The notes under the pieces: model-generated
Told to the model about the DNA's origin: nothing
The model's database searches: none
The model's input: the letters and a program-made list of their open reading frames with translations, nothing else
Assembly: GCA_031270395.1 (NCBI GenBank)
Contig: JAISXU010000016.1
Location: forward strand, 1-51,649
Origin: Oscillospiraceae bacterium
GTDB lineage: Bacteria > Bacillota > Clostridia > Oscillospirales > Oscillospiraceae
DNA: 51,649 nt
Direction of reading: 5' to 3'
In this document: positions 8,721 through 17,246 of the stretch, one piece after another
Layout of the letters: each line of letters opens with the position of its first letter
Numbering within the stretch: the first letter of the stretch is position 1
Made by a program: the position numbers and the translations under genes

Positions 8721-9674
8721 TCATTTATTGAGTTCTCCGCATTTGCAGCAGGAGACAAAGTGGTTCGGGGCGTATTCCTCCAGTATCTGCGGTTCGGCGC
8801 ACGCCTCCGAGGCGTAAGGGCAGCGCGCCATAAAGCGGCAGCCCGGCGCGGGGTTTATCGGCGAGGTTATCTCGCCATGTATCAGGATGCGCTCCTGTTG
8901 ACAATGTATGTCGGGCTCGGGAATCGCGGAGAGAAGCGCTTTCGTATACGGGTGAAGCGCGTTCTCGAACAACTCGTCCGACGGCGCCTTTTCGACCATC
9001 TGTCCGAGATACATCACCATGATTTCGTTGGAAATATACTTTACGACCGATAGATCGTGCGTGACAAAAATGTATGTCAGCTTGCGCTCCTCCTGTAAAT
9101 CGAGCAGCAGATTCAACACCTGCGCCTGAATGGAGACGTCGAGGGCGGAAACGGGCTCGTCGCAGACAATAAACCTCGGGTTAAGGGCAAGCGCGCGGGC
9201 GATGCCGATGCGCTGACGGCGTCCGCCGTCAAGCTCGTGCGGGTAGGCGTTCGCGTAACGCTCCGCCAGACCGACGGTATCCATCAATTTCCGCGTCTCG
9301 GCCTGCATGTCGTCGCGGGACAGCCCGCTGTGTATCAGCAGCGGTTCCATAATGGCCGCGCTCACCGACATGCGGGGATTCAGCGAGGAGAAGGGGTCTT
9401 GAAAGATGATTTGCATTTTTCTGCGTAAAACGTGTAGCTCCGCCCGCGACGGGGATGTGATGTCCTCTCCCTCGAACAGAATACGTCCGCCCGTCGCGTC
9501 GAGCAGATGAAGGATCGTCCTGCCAAGCGTCGATTTCCCGCAGCCGGACTCGCCTACGACTCCCAGCGTCTGCCCCTGTTCTAGGGTGAAGCTGATTCCG
9601 TCGACGGCGTGCAGCATCCCCCTGCCGGTTTTGAAGTATTTTTTCAGGTCCTTGACCTCCAGCAGCGCGGGCAT
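8721..9674 (-). CDS. OppF/DppF-type ABC transporter ATPase
   Basis: A 317-residue cytoplasmic ATPase energising the importer. It carries Walker A GESGCGKST, Walker B FIVCDEPVSALD, switch His VTHDL and the C-terminal oligopeptide-transporter extension with four cysteines (CRFMARCPYASEACAEP and a CCKC tail), which may hold an Fe-S cluster as in related proteins. The ABC signature reads LDGGRRQ instead of LSGGQ. The ATG shares its A with the stop codon of the upstream oppD-like gene (TGATG), so the two ATPases are translationally coupled and probably heterodimeric. Confidence 0.94.
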   Translation of the reverse strand: MPALLEVKDLKKYFKTGRGMLHAVDGISFTLEQGQTLGVVGESGCGKSTLGRTILHLLDATGGRILFEGEDITSPSRAELHVLRRKMQIIFQDPFSSLNPRMSVSAAIMEPLLIHSGLSRDDMQAETRKLMDTVGLAERYANAYPHELDGGRRQRIGIARALALNPRFIVCDEPVSALDVSIQAQVLNLLLDLQEERKLTYIFVTHDLSVVKYISNEIMVMYLGQMVEKAPSDELFENALHPYTKALLSAIPEPDIHCQQERILIHGEITSPINPAPGCRFMARCPYASEACAEPQILEEYAPNHFVSCCKCGELNK

Positions 9675-10657
9675 CAGTATTCACCTCCCGCGTAAAAGCA
9701 TTTGACCAGATGGCCCGCCTCCGTCTCGCGCACGCCGGGATTTTCGGCGTGGCACACGCTTTGCGCGTGCGGGCACCTCACGCCGAACTTGCACCCGGCC
9801 GGCAGGTTGGAGGGGTCCGGCATCAGACCGCCTATCGGCTTGAGGCGGCGCTCCGACGACCTCAGTCTGGGCAGCGAGTTAAACAGTCCTCTCGTATACG
9901 GGTGCGCCGCCCGGTCGAAGATGTCCTCCGCCGTCCCGTATTCGACAATCTCCCCGGCGTAGATCACCGCGACGACGTCGCAGATATTCGCCACGACGCC
10001 TAGATCATGCGTGATAAGGATGATGGATGCGCCCAATTTCTTTTTTAGAGACTGCATCATTTCGAGTACCTGCGCCTGAATCGTGACGTCGAGGGCCGTC
10101 GTCGGTTCGTCGGCCAGCAGCAGCTCGGGCTTGCAGGCCAGCGCCATGGCGATGACGACCCTCTGCTTCATGCCTCCCGAGAACTGGTGAGGATATTCGT
10201 CGTACCGCTCGCCGGGAATCCCCACCATTTCCAACATATCGACAGCCCTGCGCTGGGCGTCGGCGCGGAGGATTTTGTTGTGCAGCCCGATCGTCTCCGC
10301 AATTTGATCGCCGACGCGTTCGATCGGGTTGAGCGCCGTCATCGGATCCTGAAAAATCATGGCGATCTTGTTTCCGCGGATCTTACGCATCTCTTTTTCG
10401 GATATGCGCATGAGGTCCAGTCCGTCAAAAAGGATTTTCCCGGCGCGAACTCTCGCCTGCGGGTTTGGAAGAATGCGAAGAATAGAGCGCGCGATCGTCG
10501 TCTTGCCGGCGCCCGTCTCTCCGACTACACCGAGCGTCTCGCCCTTTCTTACGACAAGGTTAATCCCGTTGACCGCGTGGACGACGGCGTCGTCCGTTTG
10601 ATATTCGACCGCGAGATCTGAAATCTCCAACAAATTCTGTTGTTCCACCGGCGTCAC
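9674..10657 (-). CDS. OppD/DppD-type ABC transporter ATPase
   Basis: A 327-residue ATPase, partner of the neighbouring OppF-like protein. Walker A is GETGAGKTT, the signature FSGGMKQR, Walker [13 protein letters not shown], and the C-terminal region has the [14 protein letters not shown] cysteine motif typical of oligopeptide ATPases. Unlike its partner it keeps the SGG signature core. Its stop overlaps the next start by one base, and its start follows the OppC-like gene immediately. Confidence 0.95.
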   Translation of the reverse strand: MTPVEQQNLLEISDLAVEYQTDDAVVHAVNGINLVVRKGETLGVVGETGAGKTTIARSILRILPNPQARVRAGKILFDGLDLMRISEKEMRKIRGNKIAMIFQDPMTALNPIERVGDQIAETIGLHNKILRADAQRRAVDMLEMVGIPGERYDEYPHQFSGGMKQRVVIAMALACKPELLLADEPTTALDVTIQAQVLEMMQSLKKKLGASIILITHDLGVVANICDVVAVIYAGEIVEYGTAEDIFDRAAHPYTRGLFNSLPRLRSSERRLKPIGGLMPDPSNLPAGCKFGVRCPHAQSVCHAENPGVRETEAGHLVKCFYAGGEY

Positions 10658-10658
10658 C

Positions 10659-11534
10659 TCAGTTCTTCAGACGCGGATCCAGCGCGTCTCTGAGTCCGTC
10701 GCCGAGAAGATTGAAGGACAGGACGCTGATCATGATGCATATCCCGGGATATATAACCTGCGAGGCGTGCTGCCGCATATAGTTTCTTCCGTCCGCCAAC
10801 ATTCCGCCCCATTCCGCGACGGGGGGCTGCGCGCCCAAGCCTATGTAGGTGAGCATTGCGCCCGAGAGTATCATGCCGCCGATGCTCATAGTGATCTGCA
10901 CGATCATCGGAGCGATGGCGTTCGGGATAATGTGCTTCGTGATGATGCGGAAGTCGCTCGCGTCGATTGCCCGCGCCGCCTCGATGTATTCCAATTCGCG
11001 GATAGTCAGGATTGAGGCGCGGATGAGACGCGCATACCCCGGCGCCGAGCAGATACCAATCGCGACGGTGGCGTTTGTCAGCGAGGGCCCGAGCGCGGCG
11101 GCGAGCACAATGCACAGAAGCATCATCGGAATACACTGGTAAATATCTAGAATCCGCATCAGTAGATTGTCCAGCCAACCGCCGTAGAATCCGGCTATCG
11201 CGCCTATAATAATTCCGATGATGGCGGCTATCGCCACCGAGTACAGACCCATCTGCAAGGATTGCCGCGAGCCGTATAACAGCCGGCTCAGCACATCCCG
11301 GCCCAGATTATCAGTTCCGAGCAAATGCTCCCTGCTGGACGGGGCGAACTTCTGCAGCGGGTCCTGTTCGACATAGGAGTATGGAGCGATAACCGGCGCA
11401 AAAATCGCGATAAGTATCAAGAGAACGATAATGACAAGGCCGGCCATTGCCAGCTTGTTCTTCTTTAGCTGACGCCATACCTCCCCAAAAGCCGAGTATT
11501 TCTTTTGCTTGTCACTGCCCCCGGATGCTCCCAT
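10659..11534 (-). CDS. OppC/DppC-type ABC transporter permease
   Basis: A 291-residue inner-membrane permease with about six transmembrane helices. A cytoplasmic N-terminal stretch (FGEVWRQLKKNKLAMAGL) leads into helix 1. The EHLLGTDNLGRDVLSRLLYGSR segment and the EAA loop EYIEAARAIDASDFRI identify the family, and it ends LLGDGLRDALDPRLKN. The ATG at 11534 follows AAAGGGGGG and sits inside the 3' end of the OppB-like gene (23-base overlap). An upstream in-frame start at 11618 lies further inside that gene and is not needed. Confidence 0.94.
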   Translation of the reverse strand: MGASGGSDKQKKYSAFGEVWRQLKKNKLAMAGLVIIVLLILIAIFAPVIAPYSYVEQDPLQKFAPSSREHLLGTDNLGRDVLSRLLYGSRQSLQMGLYSVAIAAIIGIIIGAIAGFYGGWLDNLLMRILDIYQCIPMMLLCIVLAAALGPSLTNATVAIGICSAPGYARLIRASILTIRELEYIEAARAIDASDFRIITKHIIPNAIAPMIVQITMSIGGMILSGAMLTYIGLGAQPPVAEWGGMLADGRNYMRQHASQVIYPGICIMISVLSFNLLGDGLRDALDPRLKN

Positions 11535-12492
11535 TTGATATGTTCCCCCCTTTCTTGACCTTTTTGCTGCTGTATTGAGACCGTATCCTCGGATCGACAA
11601 ACGCGAATAAAACGTCAACCACCAGCATAACGATACCGAACGCGATTGCCAGATAGAGTACGCTCCCCTGAATGACAGGGTAGTCCCGCTGCGTCAGCGC
11701 CGTGAGCGTATAGCTGCCGAGGCCGGGGATGGAGAAGATCGTCTCCGCGATGAGCGCTCCGCCGAGTGACATACCGAACATGCCGCCCAAAATCATTATG
11801 ACTGGAATTAAGGCGTTTTTTAGCGCGTGCTTGTAGAGCACCTTATTCTCGGTCTGACCTTTAGCGCGGGCGGTGGTTATATAGTCCTGCCTTATCACAT
11901 CGAGCATACTCGAGCGCATCTGCCGCGCGATGGACGCCGTGTAGCCGATAGCCAGCGAAACGCAGGGGAGTATCCAGCCCGTCCACGGCTTGATGCCCAT
12001 TGGCGGCACCAGACTGAGCCTGATGGCAAAAATATTGATCAGTATAAGCGCGAACCAGAAGCTGGGCATGGAAACACAGAACAGCGATCCGAAAATAGCC
12101 GCGTTATCTTTCCATGTGTACTGATGCGTAGCCGCGTAAATTCCGATAGGTATCCCGAGGAGCACGGCAATCAGCAGGCTTACGCACACAATGATCAGCG
12201 TATACGGGAACCGCACAAAAATATCCTGCGTCACATCCGTGTGCATCGTGAGCGATTTCCCGAGATCGCCCTTGACCGCGTTTACAACAAAGCGGTAGTA
12301 TCTGACGGGGAGCGGATCGTCGAGACCGAGCTCCGCGCGCAGCTCGGCGACCTGCTCGTCAGACGCGTAGTTGCCGAGTATCATCCGCGCCGGGTCGCCG
12401 GGTGTGATTTCTATGAACAGCAGAACCATCAGCGAGACGCCGAGCAGCGTCGGAATCATCCACAGCAGCCGCTTTATTATATATTTTATCAT
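11512..12492 (-). CDS. OppB/DppB-type ABC transporter permease
   Basis: A 326-residue permease with six predicted helices that pairs with the OppC-like protein. The first helix is in MIKYIIKRLLWMIPTLLGVS, followed by FIEITPGDPARMILG, an EAA loop (DYITTARAKGQTENKVLYKHALKNA) and the C-terminal DPRIRSQY. It follows the cupin-like gene by 44 bases and overlaps the next permease gene. Confidence 0.95.
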   Translation of the reverse strand: MIKYIIKRLLWMIPTLLGVSLMVLLFIEITPGDPARMILGNYASDEQVAELRAELGLDDPLPVRYYRFVVNAVKGDLGKSLTMHTDVTQDIFVRFPYTLIIVCVSLLIAVLLGIPIGIYAATHQYTWKDNAAIFGSLFCVSMPSFWFALILINIFAIRLSLVPPMGIKPWTGWILPCVSLAIGYTASIARQMRSSMLDVIRQDYITTARAKGQTENKVLYKHALKNALIPVIMILGGMFGMSLGGALIAETIFSIPGLGSYTLTALTQRDYPVIQGSVLYLAIAFGIVMLVVDVLFAFVDPRIRSQYSSKKVKKGGNISNGSIRGQ

Positions 12493-12536
12493 TGCACGAC
12501 CATCCTTTCCTCATTTTCAGTCGGACGGCTTCATAT

Positions 12537-13103
12537 CTATTTCCCCTCGTTTTTCAGCCGGAAGCATTTTCCGCAGTATGTACACCTCTCCTTTGACGGG
12601 TCAAGCACGCAGCCGTGCATGATCTCGGGCCCTCCGTAGATAAATTGCTCGTTTCCGTCCTCGTCGACGCGCCGTGATACGCGGCCGCAGGTGCCGTCCA
12701 GATATACCGCCTGGAACAGAATCGGCTTATCAATCCTCTTGAAGTCCATTGGACAGTGCCACATGCTGCCGGGAATTCGGATAATGGACGGTTTGGTAAT
12801 AACGTGCTTTTCCATTTTGCTTACGTCATAGCCAAGCCATATCTCTATTTCTGCGTCGAATTCTTCGGGGTGGTAGAGATCCGCGTTTATGAATACGAGA
12901 TACTCCTCCTCTCGGTGGAAATGGGGGTCGGGTTCCATCCAATGTATGGGTTTTGTGAATATCTGCCAGCCCACATTGTATTTTGCGCCCGGAATTTCCT
13001 CGGCGCCGCGGAAATAAAGCTGAGGCGTATAACACCAATCCCCCCATTCCATATACTGCGGTTTCAACTCGAACACCATGTCCTTGTATTTCAATTCTTC
13101 CAT
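12537..13103 (-). CDS. cupin-like protein with C-terminal CxxCxxC motif, first gene of the transport operon
   Basis: A 188-residue soluble protein of unknown function. The segment PDPHFHREEEYLVFI resembles cupin motif 1 (two His and a Glu as metal ligands), and IIRIPGSMWHCPMDF resembles motif 2 with a further His, so a metal-binding beta-barrel is likely. The C-terminus CTYCGKCFR could bind zinc or an Fe-S centre. No signal peptide was seen. The start has GGAGG eight bases upstream. As the first gene of the Opp-type operon it may sense or process the imported compound; this is inference. The enzyme class cannot be told from sequence alone. Confidence 0.8.
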   Translation of the reverse strand: MEELKYKDMVFELKPQYMEWGDWCYTPQLYFRGAEEIPGAKYNVGWQIFTKPIHWMEPDPHFHREEEYLVFINADLYHPEEFDAEIEIWLGYDVSKMEKHVITKPSIIRIPGSMWHCPMDFKRIDKPILFQAVYLDGTCGRVSRRVDEDGNEQFIYGGPEIMHGCVLDPSKERCTYCGKCFRLKNEGK

Positions 13104-13132
13104 TTTTACACTTCCTCCTTCAATTTAGAGAG

Positions 13133-13142
13133 TTGTATACAA
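13133..13142. promoter_or_regulatory. TTGTATACAA palindrome, candidate GntR-family operator
   Basis: A perfect 10-bp palindrome sits immediately downstream of the -10 hexamer, where a bound repressor would block initiation. The sequence resembles the TNGTNNNACNA-type sites of FadR/GntR regulators. No GntR gene is visible in the window, so the regulator is unidentified. Confidence 0.45.
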
Positions 13143-13170
13143 TTATATTATGTTTAATATCCCCAATTAA
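13142..13170 (-). promoter_or_regulatory. promoter of the cupin/Opp operon
   Basis: On the minus strand a perfect TATAAT (13142-13147) lies 17 bases downstream of TTAATT (13165-13170), a weak -35. Start would be near 13135, giving a short leader with GGAGG before the cupin gene. The weak -35 and an overlapping palindrome suggest regulated expression. Confidence 0.6.
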
Positions 13171-13288
13171 ATGTGCCGGCGACACAGAAAATCGGGCATA
13201 TTGCTGTACCCGCAATATGACTCCCGCTTTTCCCCGCGACTTCCCCGCCTCCCGCGATTTGGTACGTCTTTGTGCGGACAAAGGCGAC

Positions 13289-13324
13289 GCGCACGCAGCC
13301 GCCCTCACGGGAGGCCGCGTGCGC
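13289..13324. repeat. long GC-rich hairpin between divergent genes
   Basis: GCGCACGC (13289-13296) pairs with GCGTGCGC (13317-13324), and the interior pairs again as GCC/GGC and CCC/GGG around TCAC. It lies between divergent genes and has no T-run, so it is not an obvious terminator. The rest of 13171-13395 shows no gene; a TATAAT at about 13356 upstream of the ylmC-like gene has no good -35. Confidence 0.55.
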
Positions 13325-13395
13325 GCCAATAAGTAATCACTCCGCGAACGCGGGAATATAATGAGAGTATAGAAGGTATAGGGGGGTGGCGCCGC

Positions 13396-13671
13396 GTGTT
13401 GTGCTGTGTCGCGGATTTAAGGTGCAGAGAGGTAATCAATATACATACCGGGCTCAGGCTGGGCTTCGTGTGCGACGTCGTCGTCAACACCTCGACAGGG
13501 CAGGTGACGGCGATTATCGTGCCGGGGCCGCGTCGGTATTGCGGTTTTTTCGGACGCGAAGACGACTACAACATTCCGTGGGAGTGCATAAAGCGCATCG
13601 GGGACGATATCATACTGATCGAGGTCTGCGGGGAGTACAGACGCGAGCGGCGAGAGCGGAGGTTTTTTTGA
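13396..13671 (+). CDS. YlmC/YmxH-family PRC-barrel sporulation protein
   Basis: A 91-residue protein with the family opening DLRCREVINIHTGLRLGFVCDV and ITAIIVPG-like beta strands, ending in IPWECIKRIGDDIILIEV, typical of the single PRC-barrel YlmC/YmxH family of endospore formers. The GTG at 13396 is six bases after a strong GGGGGGTGG ribosome-binding site; a TTG next to it is an alternative. It is monocistronic on the plus strand. The function is not well defined; the family is linked to sporulation by its distribution. Its presence is a taxonomic clue to a spore-forming lineage. Confidence 0.88.
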   Translation: MLCCVADLRCREVINIHTGLRLGFVCDVVVNTSTGQVTAIIVPGPRRYCGFFGREDDYNIPWECIKRIGDDIILIEVCGEYRRERRERRFF

Positions 13672-13762
13672 GTTTTTCCCATTCGCGCGAGTTCTTACCC
13701 GGATCCATTGGAAACAGGCGTGACCGTGAGACTGCCCTCGCGCGCACACGCGGCGCGATTCC

Positions 13763-15031
13763 TCACCGGACGTCCGCCGCTCCGGGCGGCCCGTTTATGT
13801 TCCTCACATGCGCGACGGGAGACCAATCGCTGATTTGATTGCCGTAAAGAGCAATATCCGTCAGGTTCGTCAGGGCAGACAGCGGGCTGATATCGCTGAT
13901 GTGGTTGTTGGCAAGGACAAGATACGTCAGGTTCGTCAGCCCCGACAGTGGGTTCAAGTCGCTGATTTGATTCCGTTCAAGGGCAAGAAACACCAGATTC
14001 GTCAGTTCCGATAGCGGGCCGAGGTCGCTGATTTGATTGAAGTCAAGGTGAAGCTGCGTCAAATTCGTCAACCCGGACAGCGGGCTGAGGTCGCCGATTT
14101 GGTTGCTCATAAGATCAAGCTGCGTCAGCTTCGTCAAGCTCGACAGCGGACTTATGTCGCTGATGTCGTTGGAGTGAAGCCAAAGCCTCGTCAAAGTGGT
14201 CAGTCCCGACAGCGGACTCACGTCGCTGATGTCGTTGTAATGAAGCCTAATATTCGTCAGGTTCGTCAGCCCCGACAGCGGGCTGAGGTCGCTTATTTGA
14301 TTGGAGCCAAGATCAAGATACGTCAGATTCGTCAGCCCGGACAGCGGACTCAAATCGCTGATTCTATTGGAGTAAAGATCAAGCTGCGTCAGATTTGTCA
14401 TATGCTTCAGCGGTTCAATATCCGCGTCCGTCAAGCTCATATGCCTGAACTCAAGCTCGGTCAGGCTTGTGCTGTACCGATCGCCCCCGATGGTGATGTA
14501 CTCGACTTTTTCCGCCGCGTACCCTTTCCCCGTGTCAATCACAATCGTGTTGCGCGCGCCGTCCCAGTCGACGCCGAAGTCGAACGCCTGTCCGATGTCG
14601 CGCAGCTTGAAGTAGTTGTTGCCGTCGATATTGTAAGCCGTGAACGATACGTCTTTGCCGTCGAGCGTTATCCTCGACGATGTGGCCACGGGCGTCTTGT
14701 CGCCCGCGCCCTTGCCTGTCATCTCGCCGCCGACCGGCGTATACGCCACGCCGGTCGTGAGCGCTATGGCTCTTGTGACCTCATCGTAGCTCACCTCGAA
14801 CTGTTTTTCAGTGCCTGAGAGTATAAACGCCAGATCACGCAACTTGAAATAGTTGTTATCGCTGATGTTGTAAGCGTCGAACGCGACGGACTTGCCGTTG
14901 ACAAGCACGGCGGAAGCCGTGGGACGCGCGGTGAGCGCAGCCGTGGCCGTGGCCGCCGCAGCCGGCGCCGTTCCCGCGGGCGCCGCGCAGAGGGCGAGCG
15001 CCAAAAGTATCGCTGTCATTTTGCATTTCAT
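13763..15031 (-). CDS. secreted stalk-domain / leucine-rich repeat protein (9 LRRs)
   Basis: A 422-residue exported protein. Residues 1 to about 28 form a Sec signal peptide. Two copies of the copper-amine-oxidase-N-like 'stalk' domain follow, each with Y-N-I-(S/D)-(D/G)-N-N-Y-F-K-L-R-D. After a short cap come nine 22-residue LRRs of the type LTNLxxLxLxxNQISDLSPLSG, similar to internalin-like repeats, ending in SPVAHV. No LPXTG motif or C-terminal membrane anchor was seen. A surface or secreted binding role is likely. It lies 70 bases downstream of a paralogue. Its last residues (GPPGAADVR) arise from a one-base shift relative to the paralogue's stop region. Confidence 0.9.
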   Translation of the reverse strand: MKCKMTAILLALALCAAPAGTAPAAAATATAALTARPTASAVLVNGKSVAFDAYNISDNNYFKLRDLAFILSGTEKQFEVSYDEVTRAIALTTGVAYTPVGGEMTGKGAGDKTPVATSSRITLDGKDVSFTAYNIDGNNYFKLRDIGQAFDFGVDWDGARNTIVIDTGKGYAAEKVEYITIGGDRYSTSLTELEFRHMSLTDADIEPLKHMTNLTQLDLYSNRISDLSPLSGLTNLTYLDLGSNQISDLSPLSGLTNLTNIRLHYNDISDVSPLSGLTTLTRLWLHSNDISDISPLSSLTKLTQLDLMSNQIGDLSPLSGLTNLTQLHLDFNQISDLGPLSELTNLVFLALERNQISDLNPLSGLTNLTYLVLANNHISDISPLSALTNLTDIALYGNQISDWSPVAHVRNINGPPGAADVR

Positions 15032-15101
15032 AGTGTTGTTCCTCCTCGTTTTTTGTTGTGCGCGCGCACGCGTGGCGCGATTCCTCGCCGGACGTCCGCC
15101 G

Positions 15102-16592
15102 CTACGGGCGGCCGACTACGTCCTCAACATGCGCGACGGGAGACCAATCGCTAATTTGATTGTCGCGAAGATCAAGATACGTCAGCTTCGCCAACCCCGA
15201 CAGCGGGCCGACGTCACCGATTTGATTGGATTCAAGATCAAGCACCGTCAGATTCGTCAAGCTCGACAGCGGACTTATGTCGCTGATTTGATTGGAGTCA
15301 AGACTAATATCCTTCAGATTCGTCAGACCCGACAGCGGGCTGATGTCGCCGATTTGATTGTCGCCAAGCCCAAGCTCCGTCAGATTTGTCAGACCCGAGA
15401 GTGGTCTGATGTCGTTGATTTGATTGTAGGTAAGCCCGAGCTCCGTCAGCTTCATCAGGCCCGACAGCGGCCCGATGTCGCTTATTTGATTGAAGCCAAG
15501 ATAAAGCGTCGTCAGTTTCGTCAATTCCGACAGTGGCCCGGCGTCGCTGATTTGATTTTCGGAAAGGTCAAGATGCGTCAGATTCGTCAACCCGGACAGT
15601 GGACTCACGTCGCTGATTTGGTTGAAGTCAAGCCAAAGAAGCGTCAGATTCGTCAGACCCGACAGTGGTCTCAAGTCGCTGATTTGGTTGCCGCTAAGGA
15701 GAAGCCGCGTCAGATCTGTCAGCCCCGACAGCGGTCCGATGTCGCTGATTTGATTGTGGGCAAGCCCGAGCGTCGTCAGCTTCGACAGTCCCGATAGCGG
15801 CTCGATGTCGCTGATTTGGTTGCCGCCAAGCCCAAGCTCCGTCAGATTTGTCAGCCCCGAGAGCGGTCTGATGTCGCTGATTTGGGTGCCGCCAAGATAA
15901 AGCGTCGTCAGCTTTGACAATCCCGACAGCGGGCCGGCGTCGCTGATTTGGTTGCCGTTAAGATCAAGATATGTCAGATTCGTCATATGCTTCATCGGTT
16001 CAATATCCGCGTCCGTCAAGCCCATATACCTCCAATCAAGCCTGGTCAAAGCTGTGCTGTACCGCTCGCCCTTGATGGTGATGTACTCGACTTCTTCCGG
16101 AGTGTACCCCTTGCTTGTATCGACTGTAATCGTATTCCGCGCGCCGTCCCAGTCGACGCCGAAGTCGAAGGCCGCGCCGATGTCGCGCAGCTTGAAGTAG
16201 TTGTTGCCGTCGATGTTGTACGCAGCGAGCGATACGTCTTTGCCGTCGAGTGTTATCCTCGACGATGTGGCCACGGGCGTCTTGTCGCCCGCGCCCTTGC
16301 CTGTCATCTCGCCGCCGACCGGCGTATAGGCAACGCCGGAGAGCAGATTTATCGCGTTATTAGCGCCGTCCCATGTCACCTCAAACTGTTTTTGGCTTCC
16401 GTTCAGGGCATAGGCGAGATCGCGCAGCTTGAAGTAGTTGTTATCGCTGATGTTGTAAGCGTCGAACGCAACGGACTTGCCGTTGACAAGCACGGCGGAA
16501 GCCGTGGGACGCGCGGTGAGCGCAGCCGCCGTTCCCGCCAGCGCCGCGCAGAGGGCGATGGCCAAGAGTATTGCCATGATTTTGCGTTTCAT
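15102..16592 (-). CDS. secreted stalk-domain / leucine-rich repeat protein (13 LRRs)
   Basis: A 496-residue paralogue of the downstream gene. It has a Sec signal peptide (MKRKIMAILLAIALCAALAG), two stalk domains (the second with FKLRDIGAAFDFGVDWDGA) and 13 tandem 22-residue LRRs, four more than its neighbour. The repeats carry the NQISD consensus at nearly every unit. A TAG stop follows VVGRP. GGAGGAAC precedes the ATG. The two genes share their signal-peptide and stalk segments almost completely, which points to recent duplication with change in LRR number. The ligand is unknown. Confidence 0.9.
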   Translation of the reverse strand: MKRKIMAILLAIALCAALAGTAAALTARPTASAVLVNGKSVAFDAYNISDNNYFKLRDLAYALNGSQKQFEVTWDGANNAINLLSGVAYTPVGGEMTGKGAGDKTPVATSSRITLDGKDVSLAAYNIDGNNYFKLRDIGAAFDFGVDWDGARNTITVDTSKGYTPEEVEYITIKGERYSTALTRLDWRYMGLTDADIEPMKHMTNLTYLDLNGNQISDAGPLSGLSKLTTLYLGGTQISDIRPLSGLTNLTELGLGGNQISDIEPLSGLSKLTTLGLAHNQISDIGPLSGLTDLTRLLLSGNQISDLRPLSGLTNLTLLWLDFNQISDVSPLSGLTNLTHLDLSENQISDAGPLSELTKLTTLYLGFNQISDIGPLSGLMKLTELGLTYNQINDIRPLSGLTNLTELGLGDNQIGDISPLSGLTNLKDISLDSNQISDISPLSSLTNLTVLDLESNQIGDVGPLSGLAKLTYLDLRDNQISDWSPVAHVEDVVGRP

Positions 16593-16646
16593 ATGTATTG
16601 TTCCTCCTTATTTTTTTGTCGATTTTGTTCTCGCATTTGCGCCCAC

Positions 16647-16676
16647 AATCTACGCCTCCCCCGCCCCGCGCGTCAT
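16647..16676 (-). promoter_or_regulatory. probable promoter of the LRR gene pair (copy of 19099-19127)
   Basis: ATGACG (16671-16676) and TAGATT (16647-16652) on the minus strand are 18 bases apart. The segment from here to the start codon matches the leader of the lipoprotein gene at 19042 over about 90 bases, including TTGTTCTCGC and the TCCTCCTTATTTTTT ribosome-binding region (plus-strand reading). The -35 is less good than in the other copy. Confidence 0.5.
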
Positions 16677-16702
16677 ATGTACTGCGCATTGCTGCAATCC
16701 CC

Positions 16703-17230
16703 TTAATATCCGACGTCGTAGGCAGCGTTCATAAACCAGTTAACCATCTCCATATCGCCGACCGATCTACCGTTTACTTCGGCGTAAACGACGACATACT
16801 TCCCGTCATACACGCCATACTGGTCTGAGAACTGAATTAGTATTTCGTCGCCGCTTGATGTCTTCCCTGTAAATTCCACAACCTTTGAATAAGTGTTTGA
16901 AGTGAACTTCTCCCATTTTTCGCTTTTGCAATAGCCGTCAAGCAACTGCCCGTAGGTGATATTGACGCCCATGCTCGAAAGCCCGATGTCGGTGTTCTTA
17001 ACCTTCTTGATTTCTGCGCTGTCCGCGCTCTTTACGGCGATAAAGATTATCAACGCGATAACGGCGATGATAACCACGCCGGTGACATTGCGCTTGTTGG
17101 TTCCGGAAGTCTTTTTCGCCACAGCCTGTTTAACAACGGCGTCAATGTCCGGTTCCAGCTTCGTGCCGCATCCCGTACAGAAGACGGATTTCGGAGAGTT
17201 TTCTTTCCCGCAGATTCTGCATTTATTCAT
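16703..17230 (-). CDS. zinc-ribbon membrane protein of unknown function
   Basis: A 175-residue protein. The N-terminal CRICGKENSPKSVFCTGCG has two CxxC pairs (zinc ribbon). A basic segment is followed by one transmembrane helix (about 49-67, VTGVVIIAVIALIIFIAV). The exposed C-terminal domain of about 105 residues is predicted outside and is not one I recognise; it may resemble small DUF domains that follow zinc ribbons in Firmicutes. It lies 16 bases downstream of the 169-residue membrane protein gene, so the two are probably co-transcribed. Confidence 0.8.
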   Translation of the reverse strand: MNKCRICGKENSPKSVFCTGCGTKLEPDIDAVVKQAVAKKTSGTNKRNVTGVVIIAVIALIIFIAVKSADSAEIKKVKNTDIGLSSMGVNITYGQLLDGYCKSEKWEKFTSNTYSKVVEFTGKTSSGDEILIQFSDQYGVYDGKYVVVYAEVNGRSVGDMEMVNWFMNAAYDVGY

Positions 17231-17246
17231 ATCGTCTCCCGTCTCC

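Noticed and set aside
13808-15797. Long plus-strand frames of 200-300 codons opposite the LRR genes
   Set aside because: They are read-throughs of the 66-base LRR DNA repeat on the other strand, Arg/Gln-rich and without family features.
13800-16000. Regular 66-base repeats resembling a repeat array or CRISPR
   Set aside because: The period equals 22 codons of the LRR, the units diverge at third positions, and there are no unique spacers.
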